Shown here: positions 1-5,200 of the stretch, piece after piece
Position numbering within the stretch: position 1 is the first letter of the stretch
How the letters are laid out: the number at the start of each line of letters is the position of its first letter
NCBI GenBank assembly: GCA_017989575.1
Contig: JAGNPP010000165.1
Coordinates: forward strand, 1 to 5,988
DNA from: Chryseobacterium sp.
GTDB taxonomy: Bacteria > Bacteroidota > Bacteroidia > Flavobacteriales > Weeksellaceae
DNA: 5,988 nt
Direction of reading: 5' to 3'
Translations under genes and position numbers: made by a program
Notes under the pieces: model-generated
The model's database searches: none
Seen by the model: only the letters and a program-made list of their open reading frames with translations
Told to the model about the DNA's origin: nothing

Positions 1-31
1 GTATAAAGGTTTAAAAATAGTAAAAAGTTAT

Positions 32-76
32 TTCCGAAAAATTTCCGGGCTTGTAAGGGCCCGAAATTTTTCAGAA
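32..76 (-). terminator. Strong hairpin, probable terminator of the ssb gene group
   Basis: Arms at 32-50 and 59-76 pair over about 18 bp with one mismatch and one bulged base, around an 8-nt loop. The hairpin lies 12 bases past the stop of the last small ORF of the minus-strand group. On the minus strand it is followed by an A/T-rich stretch containing a T5 run (24-28). This fits an intrinsic terminator, although the T-tract is not immediately adjacent to the stem. Nothing identifiable lies between it and the window edge, and the near-symmetric arms could also work for a gene arriving from the left. Confidence 0.55.
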
Positions 77-88
77 TATCTTTTCAAC

Positions 89-241
89 TTACACAGTTAG
101 TGGGACGCTACCATGTTTTGTCAATTTATACCTCCTAATTGGCGGTGTTCTATCAATTCCGTGGTGGGCTTTGTAATCATCCGCAAGAAGTTGTCCGCAG
201 TTTTCACTTTTTTCCTTCATAATCATCTTTCGGATTTCCAT
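89..241 (-). CDS. Small hypothetical protein, 50 residues
   Basis: I do not recognise this ORF. It would encode MEIRKMIMKEKSENCGQLLA followed by a charged tail rich in Arg, Lys and Pro, ending at a TAA at 89-91. It has no signal peptide or membrane segment. It is plausible as a gene because it is co-directional with ssb and the 81-residue gene, starts 49 nt after the latter's stop, has an A-rich pre-start tract (GATAAAA) typical of Bacteroidota, and ends just before a terminator-like hairpin. In-frame Met codons at residues 6 and 8 are alternative starts. It could also be the remnant of a longer gene or a chance ORF. Confidence 0.4.
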   Translation of the reverse strand: MEIRKMIMKEKSENCGQLLADDYKAHHGIDRTPPIRRYKLTKHGSVPLTV

Positions 242-259
242 TTTTATCTATTCCAAATC

Positions 260-280
260 GCTTTCGTTGCCCTCGAAAGC
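260..280 (-). other. Small hairpin between two genes, with an alternative fold
   Basis: GCTTTCG (260-266) and CGAAAGC (274-280) form a perfect 7-bp stem with a 7-nt loop in the 49-nt gap between the 81-residue and 50-residue genes. An alternative, mutually exclusive 5-bp stem is possible between GTTGC (266-270) and GCAAC (279-283). It has no T-tract, so it is unlikely to be a terminator. It could be an mRNA processing or stability element. No function is shown. Confidence 0.3.
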
Positions 281-290
281 AACTGAATTG

Positions 291-536
291 CTACACCAGT
301 TTGCCATAGTTTCTAATTTTTAAAGGTTCTGCTTGTTCGTAAATATAGGTTCCGCTTGTTTTCAGCGGTTCTTTTCCCTCTGTCAGTCGGACTTCCGAAT
401 GGAATGTTTTGGAAAGTCTTCGTGCATAGCGTATTGCTGTGGTTCTGTCGCAATGGGTTTGGTAATAAACCTCGATTTCTTCCCATTTTCTTTTGTTGTT
501 TCGGTGTCTTAACTGAAAGTTAAATTGTGCTTCCAT
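291..536 (-). CDS. Hypothetical basic protein downstream of ssb, 81 residues
   Basis: I recognise no family. The protein is short, soluble and strongly basic, with an Arg/Lys-rich segment at residues 10-17 (RHRNNKRK) and a probable amphipathic helix around residues 32-46 (TAIRYARRLSKTFHS), which would suit nucleic-acid binding. There is no signal peptide, membrane segment or Cys cluster. It starts 23 nt after the ssb stop on the same strand and almost certainly shares its transcript. The pre-start sequence is A-rich (TATAGAAAATG) instead of a Shine-Dalgarno. Base composition matches ssb and is richer in G+C than the replication genes to the right. The adjacency suggests a role in DNA maintenance or transfer, but that is guilt by association only. 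Confidence 0.7.
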   Translation of the reverse strand: MEAQFNFQLRHRNNKRKWEEIEVYYQTHCDRTTAIRYARRLSKTFHSEVRLTEGKEPLKTSGTYIYEQAEPLKIRNYGKLV

Positions 537-559
537 TTTCTATAAATGTTTAATGAATA

Positions 560-991
560 TTAGAATGGTAAATCGTCGTCCGTTTCATCTGCAAAAGGAT
601 TGGTATTCTGCGTATTTTGGGCAAATTGGTTATTGGATGGCTGACTTTGGTTAATCTCTGCATCGCCTGTTTCCGAGCGTTTTCCACCTCCGTGAAGTTT
701 GATTTTTGAGGTATGGAAATTTAGCCCAGACTTTATCTCTCCGTCTTTGCCTATCCACGCACTCGAACTAATCCTGCCCGACAATTCCACCAAACTCCCT
801 TTGGTCAATATTTTGGCTACATTGGGACTTATCCAATACGAGCAGTTGTAGTAGGTGGTTTGCTCTCTGCGTTCGCCGTCTTTGGTTTTGTAGCTGTTAT
901 TGATGGCTATCGAGAAGTTTACGACCTGTTTGTCGTTTTTCAAGGTGTTGATTTCTGCGTTTTTGGTAATTCTGCCTACGATGGTGTTCAT
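560..991 (-). CDS. ssb: Single-stranded DNA-binding protein (SSB)
   Basis: Binds single-stranded DNA during replication, repair or conjugative transfer and recruits partner proteins through its C-terminal tip. The N-terminal 100 residues have the SSB-type OB-fold pattern: MNTIVGRITKNAEI at the start, VVNFSIAINNSY at residues 23-34, and YYNCSYWISPNVAKIL (47-62) followed by KGSLVELSGRIS (64-75). Residues 100-135 are a Gly/Asn/Gln-rich flexible linker, and the protein ends in the acidic tip DDDLPF (138-143), the conserved partner-binding peptide. At 143 residues it is a little shorter than chromosomal SSBs, as is common on plasmids and conjugative elements. It is the first gene of a three-gene minus-strand group. 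The ATG at 991 keeps the whole OB-fold. Confidence 0.95.
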   Translation of the reverse strand: MNTIVGRITKNAEINTLKNDKQVVNFSIAINNSYKTKDGERREQTTYYNCSYWISPNVAKILTKGSLVELSGRISSSAWIGKDGEIKSGLNFHTSKIKLHGGGKRSETGDAEINQSQPSNNQFAQNTQNTNPFADETDDDLPF

Positions 992-1227
992 AATCTTTGG
1001 GTTTAAAATGTTAATTTTTTGTTAATTTTTGTTTTGTCAAAGGTCAAATGTTGAGAGTGAATTGATTTGGTATCGAGGACACTCGGCTTTCTTGTTTTCT
1101 TTTAATTAAGTTGGAAAAACAGTATTTTTTTCTGGATTTCTACTATTTTTCCATTGATTTCAAAGAACGTCTATGGTTGATTTGATTCGTACAACTGAGG
1201 TTCCGGCTTTTTCTTTGCCGATGACCA
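992..1227. other. Non-coding stretch upstream of ssb
   Basis: I see no convincing gene here on either strand. The part nearest ssb (about 992-1045) is very AT-rich and should hold its promoter. On the minus strand it contains two TTTGAC-like sequences and TTAACA repeats, but I could not find a -33/-7 pair with proper Bacteroidota spacing. A weak 4-bp stem with a tetraloop (CGAG-gaca-CTCG, 1074-1085) and another (CGGC...GCCG, 1204-1220) are too small to interpret. Confidence 0.5.
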
Positions 1228-1411
1228 TAGGACGGCATCATCCATACAAAACCCGATTCGGTTCCGCTCATTAAAAGCAGAAAATTCCGAATCGGGCTTG
1301 AAATTTTTTTGTCCGAAGGATTTAGGAGTGTCTGGAAAAATTGTTGGAGCTTGTGGAAAGAATTTTTTTAGAAACCCAAAAAGATTTTTTTGTGTGGATG
1401 GTGCCGTCCTA
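1228..1411. repeat. 184-bp element with 24-bp terminal inverted repeats, possible MITE or structured locus
   Basis: The ends at 1228-1251 and 1388-1411 are inverted repeats matching at 22 of 24 positions, starting TAGGACGGCA. Directly inside the left arm lies a second perfect 10-bp inverted repeat, CCCGATTCGG (1252-1261) and CCGAATCGGG (1287-1296), with a 25-nt loop. The interior also holds an imperfect direct repeat, GGAG-N4-TGGAAA, at 1325 and 1346, 21 bases apart. The outermost bases TA would fit a TA target duplication as made by IS630/Tc1-type elements, so a non-autonomous transposable element is one reading. A folded RNA, a single-strand origin or a transfer origin are others. An 87-codon ORF across it (1171-1434, minus) has low-complexity Phe/Pro/Lys composition and is probably spurious. 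The element lies close to the base-composition change between the ssb block and the replication block. Confidence 0.6.
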
Positions 1412-1429
1412 CATTTGCAAACGTAAAAG

Positions 1430-1445
1430 CCCAACCGCAGTTGGG
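1430..1445 (-). terminator. Hairpin with UNCG-type tetraloop, candidate terminator
   Basis: CCCAAC (1430-1435) and GTTGGG (1440-1445) form a perfect 6-bp stem. Read on the minus strand the loop is TGCG closed by C-G, a cUNCGg-type stable tetraloop, and the stem is followed by CTTTTACG. It lies about 85 bases past the stop of the minus-strand primase gene. The T-tract is short, so termination is plausible but not certain. Confidence 0.5.
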
Positions 1446-1491
1446 AAACTTAATCAATGGGCGTAGTTGTCAATGGAAATCTAATGGGAAT

Positions 1492-1518
1492 TCATTGAGA
1501 AAATGGTTTCTCCAATGA
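1492..1518 (-). terminator. Hairpin immediately after the primase stop codon
   Basis: TCATTGAGAAA (1492-1502) pairs with TTTCTCCAATGA (1507-1518) over 11 bp with one bulged base and a 4-nt loop, ten bases past the primase stop on the minus strand. It has no following T-run, so it may protect the 3' end of the mRNA or act together with the hairpin at 1430-1445, instead of terminating alone. Confidence 0.45.
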
Positions 1519-1528
1519 TTTAAACAGA

Positions 1529-2359
1529 TCAAATATTACAAATCCACTCATTCACATCCTTAAAATCATGATAAATTAAAGAGCAATCTTCAACATTTTT
1601 GTATTGACTTCTAATCTTTGATTTAACCGATTTCCCATTCTTATCATTGTCTAGAAAAAGTGAAATTTTGTCATATTTTTTCAGTTTTTCTTCAGCCTTG
1701 AAAAGCATTGCCGTAGAATTTAAAACCAAGAAATCACAGTTTGAATTATATGATTTTTCTAAATTTCGGTAAGTGAGGTAATCGAAAAATCCTTCAAAAA
1801 CCAAAATCTCATTCTTGGATTTCTTATCATTAACAATCAAAGTCACATCCTTTTTTCCTAGACAGATTTTTGAATGTAGATTGCGAATCTCAAAACCTCC
1901 AGAATTATTCTGAAATCCAATTCCGAAGTATTTTCTTCCTTTCAATTGGTAATGAATTTCCTTAACCAAATGATTTTGCTCATACACTTTTCGGGATTTT
2001 AGATACTGAATTAATGCAGGATGTTGGATTTCTAAGATTTGATTGCTTGTTTGTTCAATGGTTTCGTGATATTTTAATTCATTTTGAACTGAAAAATCCA
2101 ATGTTGAAAGGTATTTCAATGCTTCTGAAACGGAGCATTTCTTTATCAGTTGAACAATTGAGATCACATCGTAACTTTTTCCGTTTCCAAAATCGAACGC
2201 CTTGTTTTTGACAAAATCAACCGACAAACTCGAAATTTTTTCTTCCCGGTCTAACGCAAAATAAAACGCGGTTTTCGGATTTTCTCTGACTGGGAAAATC
2301 CCGAACGATTCCAAAACAGACCGAATTCCGACTTTTTGTTTGATGTTTTGGCAATTCAT
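1529..2359 (-). CDS. Toprim-domain protein, plasmid/mobile-element DNA primase-like
   Basis: Probably makes RNA primers for replication or conjugative transfer. The C-terminal half has a toprim fold: the catalytic Glu in VFEGFFDYL (residues 187-195), the metal-binding DxD in FLDNDKNGKS (235-244), and a closing FKDVNEWI (266-273) typical of this family in Bacteroidota. The N-terminal 90 residues resemble a CHC2-type DNA-binding domain in outline (start NIKQKVGIRSVLESFG; later AFDFGNGKSYDVISIVQLI, 54-72), but the zinc-ligand Cys/His residues are missing, so this module is degenerate. At 276 residues it is much shorter than DnaG and lacks the C-terminal helicase-interaction domain. It lies just beyond the origin, on the same strand as the initiator gene, as expected for a plasmid-encoded priming function. 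The ATG at 2359 is preceded by an A-rich tract (AAGAAAAAAAA). Confidence 0.88.
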   Translation of the reverse strand: MNCQNIKQKVGIRSVLESFGIFPVRENPKTAFYFALDREEKISSLSVDFVKNKAFDFGNGKSYDVISIVQLIKKCSVSEALKYLSTLDFSVQNELKYHETIEQTSNQILEIQHPALIQYLKSRKVYEQNHLVKEIHYQLKGRKYFGIGFQNNSGGFEIRNLHSKICLGKKDVTLIVNDKKSKNEILVFEGFFDYLTYRNLEKSYNSNCDFLVLNSTAMLFKAEEKLKKYDKISLFLDNDKNGKSVKSKIRSQYKNVEDCSLIYHDFKDVNEWICNI

Positions 2360-2384
2360 TTTTTTTTCTTTTAATGCAAATTAC

Positions 2385-2393
2385 ATATCCACA
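2385..2393 (+). promoter_or_regulatory. Near-consensus DnaA box at the AT-rich side
   Basis: ATATCCACA differs at one position from the TTATCCACA consensus and has the same orientation as the two perfect boxes. It lies on the far side of the AT-rich repeats, so DnaA bound here and at 2621-2648 would bracket the putative melting region. A single 8/9 match in an AT-rich region could be chance. Confidence 0.4.
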
Positions 2394-2415
2394 TTTCCCT
2401 TTTAAATAAAAAAAG

Positions 2416-2448
2416 ACTTTTAATCTACTTTTAAATTACTTTTAGTAA
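2416..2448. repeat. Three 11-bp tandem AT-rich repeats, probable DNA unwinding element
   Basis: ACTTTTAATCT, ACTTTTAAATT and ACTTTTAGTAA follow one another with exact 11-base spacing (2416, 2427, 2438). A further partial copy, CCTTTTAAAT, lies at 2398-2407. Helically phased AT-rich repeats beside iterons are the usual site of initial strand opening in iteron plasmids. Confidence 0.7.
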
Positions 2449-2491
2449 ACGCCATTTTCCTTTTATCACTAAGAGTTTAAATGTTTTTTTC

Positions 2492-2777
2492 GGTGAGTGC
2501 AATTCCGAAATCTGGTGAGTGCAATTCCGAAATCGGGGTGAGTGCAATTCCGAAATAAAGCTTGTTTTGGGGTGAGTGCAATTCCGAATGGATTTTTAAG
2601 TTTTTTGTCGAAAACCATAGTTATCCACAAAACAGAAGGTTATCCACAATTTTTGTTTGATTTGAATTTTCTGGTGAGTGCAATTCCGAATTCGATGATG
2701 TTATTTTGGTGCTTTTTAACATTTCTTTAACTTTAGTGAGTGCAATTCCGAATTCTCGGTGAGTGCAATTCCGAAAT
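2492..2777 (+). repeat. Seven direct iterons, the Rep binding sites
   Basis: The core GGTGAGTGCAATTCCGAA occurs at 2492, 2514, 2537, 2571, 2673 and 2758, and with A replacing the first G at 2735. Four copies (2492, 2514, 2537, 2758) extend to the same 20-bp unit ending in AT. Start-to-start spacings are 22, 23, 34, 102, 62 and 23, so copies 1-3 and copies 6-7 are spaced about two helical turns apart. The 102-base gap holds the DnaA boxes. The final copy ends at 2777, the last base of the initiator gene's stop codon. The near-perfect conservation indicates strong selection for binding by one protein, presumably the adjacent Rep. Confidence 0.95.
2621..2648 (+). promoter_or_regulatory. Two perfect DnaA boxes
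   Basis: TTATCCACA is present exactly at 2621-2629 and 2640-2648, in direct orientation, 19 bases apart, between iterons 4 and 5. This is the strongest bacterial DnaA-binding 9-mer, and a tandem perfect pair in such an AT-rich window is unlikely by chance. It implies that initiation uses the host DnaA. Confidence 0.88.
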
Positions 2778-3901
2778 CAGACAATCATCGGGTAACCATT
2801 TGGCAATAGTTCACTCATTTTCGTATTTCTGTATAATTGCTTGATGTGTTCCTGAATCTCAATAAGAAATCTTTGACCTTGAAAATCGGTCGAAGCTATC
2901 TTTTTCATTCTGCAGTTCTTGATAAATTCCTTAAATGCTTTCTCAATAAGTTCTCTTGTCTGGGGAATATTTTCGTACTGGTGGTAAAACTGAGTTGTTT
3001 CGGCTTTCTTTAATCCGTATCGTTTTTTTAAGTAGATTAATCTTCGGTTAATTTTATGACTTTGGTTAAAATTCTCTTGCTTTGATTCCAAAAGTTTTTT
3101 TGCTTCTTCAGATGTATGAGGAAACCCTTTGATTGAGATAGGAACAACAAATATGGAATCCCTTTCATACCTGTATTGGAAAGAAAAACTATTATATTTG
3201 TCGAGATTGATTTTAATGGGTTTTAGAAATTTAAAGCAGAAATCTTTTGTATTCTTATAATTCAACCCAAACTTTTTATTAAAACTGGACAGCTTCAGCA
3301 TCGTTCCCGATTCGGGAATTTTTGAAAGCCAAATTGCGAAAATAATATGCTTGTTGTTTCTGATATTATAGACCAGATGATATAGAACATAATTGTATTT
3401 GGGAATAACCAGTAGTTTTTTCAGCCAGTAACTGCTAATCAAAAAAGTAGTAAATCCTCTTTGGTCGTATGTGGGCGTAGAAATCAGTCCACCAAATGTT
3501 TTGATTTCTTTCCCCTTTGAATTAAGCGATTTATACCATCCCATCTTAAATTTGGCGAGAAATTCATACGCATCAACAACCTGTTTTGTGGAACCGCTCG
3601 GAGAAATTTTACTATTCCGGATTTTGATGGAGGCAAAAATATTATTTTCGGTCTCAAATTCTTCATCAAAAAGAGATAGTTGCTTCGGACGGTCTTCGGG
3701 ACGAAACTGTTCATTGCCGATAATGGCAACAATATTGAAAATTACCCGAAGCGCATTGATTGGGATGTCCGCCGCTTGATGGTCATCAAAGATAAAGTCG
3801 TCCACGAACTGGTTTCCCAGCCGAATCTTGTCGGGAACTTTTTCTCCATTGTCCTCGAACTTCTTTCGGACATGGCGTAAATCTTTTTCGGATAAAGACA
3901 T
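2777..3901 (-). CDS. Plasmid replication initiator protein (Rep_3/RepB-like)
   Basis: Expected to bind the adjacent iterons, help open the origin and recruit the replisome. The family call rests on the seven iterons abutting the gene and on a winged-helix-like pattern at residues 160-258: YVLYHLVYNIRNN (171-183), LSSFNKKFGLNYKNTKDF (204-221), KFLKPIKINLDKYNSFSF (224-241) and a beta-rich segment ending FVVPI. This resembles the DNA-binding half of Rep_3-type initiators, but similarity by eye is moderate. Residues 74-78 are QLSLF, the consensus bacterial clamp-binding pentapeptide, in an acidic, probably disordered stretch (67-86). Residues 260-374 form a Lys/Arg-rich helical extension; at 374 residues the protein is longer than RepE or pi. 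It is the last gene of the minus-strand operon, 50 nt after the 74-residue gene, with TATAAAAA before the ATG at 3901. Confidence 0.85.
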   Translation of the reverse strand: MSLSEKDLRHVRKKFEDNGEKVPDKIRLGNQFVDDFIFDDHQAADIPINALRVIFNIVAIIGNEQFRPEDRPKQLSLFDEEFETENNIFASIKIRNSKISPSGSTKQVVDAYEFLAKFKMGWYKSLNSKGKEIKTFGGLISTPTYDQRGFTTFLISSYWLKKLLVIPKYNYVLYHLVYNIRNNKHIIFAIWLSKIPESGTMLKLSSFNKKFGLNYKNTKDFCFKFLKPIKINLDKYNSFSFQYRYERDSIFVVPISIKGFPHTSEEAKKLLESKQENFNQSHKINRRLIYLKKRYGLKKAETTQFYHQYENIPQTRELIEKAFKEFIKNCRMKKIASTDFQGQRFLIEIQEHIKQLYRNTKMSELLPNGYPMIV

Positions 3902-3951
3902 TTTTTATACTTGATGTTCCTGATTTATTATTTCCTTATTTCAGATGGTAA

Positions 3952-4176
3952 TTATTTGGTTCGAATGGTTTTCTTTAATTTTATTTTCTCACTTTTCAGT
4001 GTTTTGCTTCCATCACTGAGATTGTAATGTTTATGACCATCAAAACCAGTTGCTTTGAACACCCTTTTTTCAGCTTTGCCTATATTGGGAATTCTCACTT
4101 TCTGGATACCCAGATATTCGTAAGATATTCTATTGATGGTTACTTTTTGACCAGGTTTTAAGTCAGATATTTTCAT
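3952..4176 (-). CDS. Small basic hypothetical protein, 74 residues
   Basis: Not recognised as a named family. It begins MKISDLKPGQKVTINRISYE, a pattern typical of small SH3-like beta-barrel proteins (a 'PGQKV' turn between short strands), then continues YLGIQKVRIPNIGKAEKRVF and ends in a Lys-rich tail (KTLKSEKIKLKKTIRTK). The high net positive charge fits nucleic-acid binding. It lies between the winged-helix gene (60 nt upstream) and the initiator gene (50 nt downstream) on the same strand, so it is likely co-transcribed with rep. A role in replication or its control is possible, but only position supports it. Confidence 0.65.
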   Translation of the reverse strand: MKISDLKPGQKVTINRISYEYLGIQKVRIPNIGKAEKRVFKATGFDGHKHYNLSDGSKTLKSEKIKLKKTIRTK

Positions 4177-4235
4177 TGTTTTAAGTTTTTACGATTTTAA
4201 TATTTGTTCGAGATTAAATCGATTTTTTATTGATT

Positions 4236-4946
4236 TCAGGATGTTTTTGGCCGTTTGATGTTTGGAATTGAAGTGACGGAAACCGCATCATCTTTTTTAC
4301 TATTCTTCAAATACGGCAGGATGCTTTTCAATGAGGATTTCCAGTTGGAAATGGGTCTTCCGGAACTATTCTTCCAATCGTTTTCTAACCACGAATAGTA
4401 TTTTTCTTCAATTACGGAATCCAAAAGAGGCTGATAATCCTCTAAAGTGGTTGCAAACTGAGTAAATTCTTCCAATTCGGGAATAATTTTTGATTTGCTG
4501 ATTTTGGAAGTATGAGTAATGGAAACTTTATCACTGGATTTACTTATTCTGGGAACAACTTCATCAGACGAATGGTTTCTCTTTAAAATTTTCTGTTTTT
4601 CAACAATCTCCAAACTTGGAACTTTTTCGATTTTTTCCTTCTCTATTTTCTCCAGTATGGGAATATCAGATAAGTAATTTAACAGAATTCTGTAATTACA
4701 AGGAAATCCACTTTTGGACTCAAATTCAACAAGACCCAACTCGCGAAGTTTATCTTTGGTCGGTTTTACGGTTTTTCTCGTTATTCCCAATGCATTACCG
4801 AGTGCAACATCGGAAATAACGACCTTATAACTATCGTTGTCCTTTCCTAATTTCAAAAGGTACAGATACAGCGAAATTGCCGAAGAGCCAAGTCTTACCT
4901 TCTGATTGAAGTCCCAAAATCGGTCGATAAGTTCCAAGTAATACAT
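4236..4946 (-). CDS. Winged-helix protein of mobile-element replication regions, 236 residues
   Basis: Residues 1-90 look like a winged helix-turn-helix: MYYLELIDRFWDFNQKVRLG, then helix SSAISLYLYLLKLG (21-34), helix-turn-helix VISDVALGNALGITRKTVKPTKDKLRELGL (43-72), then a wing (VEFESKSG...YRILL). Residues 95-155 are a charged, Ser/Lys-rich linker. Residues 156-215 form a helical C-terminal module with YYSWLENDWKNSSGRPISNW, a Trp-rich pattern reminiscent of DnaD-like replication-organiser C-terminal domains. Similar proteins occur next to replication or mobilisation genes in Bacteroidota mobile elements, so a role as regulator or as a replisome-assembly adaptor is plausible; the sequence does not separate the two. 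The start at 4946 is only 2 nt after the stop of the preceding DUF3853-type gene, indicating translational coupling. Confidence 0.75.
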   Translation of the reverse strand: MYYLELIDRFWDFNQKVRLGSSAISLYLYLLKLGKDNDSYKVVISDVALGNALGITRKTVKPTKDKLRELGLVEFESKSGFPCNYRILLNYLSDIPILEKIEKEKIEKVPSLEIVEKQKILKRNHSSDEVVPRISKSSDKVSITHTSKISKSKIIPELEEFTQFATTLEDYQPLLDSVIEEKYYSWLENDWKNSSGRPISNWKSSLKSILPYLKNSKKDDAVSVTSIPNIKRPKTS

Positions 4947-4948
4947 TT

Positions 4949-5200
4949 CTAACTGCTTGCAAAAAGTTCTATAGCCTTTTTCTTGTCGATAATGATGATG
5001 TTTCCTTTCTGAATGATGGCTTCATCCAAAATTCCTGAAGATTTAATCTTGGATGCTTTTGAAACGGAACAGCCCAGAATTTTTGCCAAACCTTTTAAAC
5101 CGTATTCATACATATTTTCAGAATTTAAATTTTTAGATATCTCTAAAAATTCTTTTACGGTCAGATTGCAAAGAGGTGTTTGTGGGGTTATGTTTTCCAT
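4949..5200 (-). CDS. DUF3853-type small HTH protein, second copy (83 residues)
   Basis: A small DNA-binding-type protein of a family common on Bacteroidota plasmids and conjugative elements and resembling excisionase/MerR-like helix-turn-helix proteins. The N-terminus CNLTVKEFLEI (11-21) is followed by the HTH segment YGLKGLAKILGCSVSKASKI (33-52), then ILDEAIIQKGNIIIIDKKKA (57-76), which would be the wing. It is 34/50 identical to the conserved C-terminal part of the upstream 94-residue protein, including a shared 17-base DNA stretch (5010-5026 and 5264-5280). The ATG overlaps the upstream TGA by one base (TGATG). The replacement of R/K by N/I in the wing (GRKII to GNIII) suggests that DNA contacts have diverged. 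Confidence 0.8.
   Translation of the reverse strand: MENITPQTPLCNLTVKEFLEISKNLNSENMYEYGLKGLAKILGCSVSKASKIKSSGILDEAIIQKGNIIIIDKKKAIELFASS

Larger units (their letters stand above)
2385..2777. other. Plasmid replication origin (oriV)
   Basis: This interval between the primase and initiator genes has every classical part of an iteron origin: a very AT-rich segment with three 11-bp tandem repeats (2416-2448), four iterons (2492-2588), two perfect DnaA boxes (2621-2648), and three more iterons (2673-2777) running into the end of the initiator gene. All iterons and DnaA boxes point the same way. The expected sequence of events is Rep and DnaA binding, melting of the AT-rich repeats, and helicase loading. 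Two short ORFs crossing the region on the plus strand (2014-2211 and 2542-2730) are chance readings through the primase gene and the iterons. Confidence 0.88.

Noticed and set aside
1284..1296. Iteron-like AATTCCGAATCGGG inside the 184-bp element
   Set aside because: It resembles the right end of iteron 3 but lacks the GGTGAGTGC half and is fully explained as one arm of a local inverted repeat.
1171..1434. 87-codon minus-strand ORF
   Set aside because: It spans the whole nested inverted-repeat element, has low-complexity Phe/Pro/Lys/Ser composition with no recognisable domain, and is better explained as a chance reading of the 184-bp structure. A short overlapping ORF in another frame at its 5' side is equally unsupported.
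1430..1445. Integron attC-like pair GCCCAAC ... GTTGGGA
   Set aside because: The two halves match RYYYAAC and GTTRRR, but they are only 4 bases apart, with no second core pair and no cassette or integrase nearby. It is better read as a terminator hairpin.
2542..2730. 62-codon plus-strand ORF across the origin
   Set aside because: It is made of iteron repeats and DnaA boxes read in frame; the repeated 'VSAIPN' in the translation is just the iteron sequence.
2492..2777. CRISPR array
   Set aside because: The repeats are 18-20 bp with irregular spacing (22 to 102), sit beside a rep gene with DnaA boxes between them, and no cas gene is present; these are iterons.
3471..3880. Overlapping ORFs on both strands inside the initiator gene
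   Set aside because: They are shadows of the 374-residue Rep reading frame and show no domain of their own.
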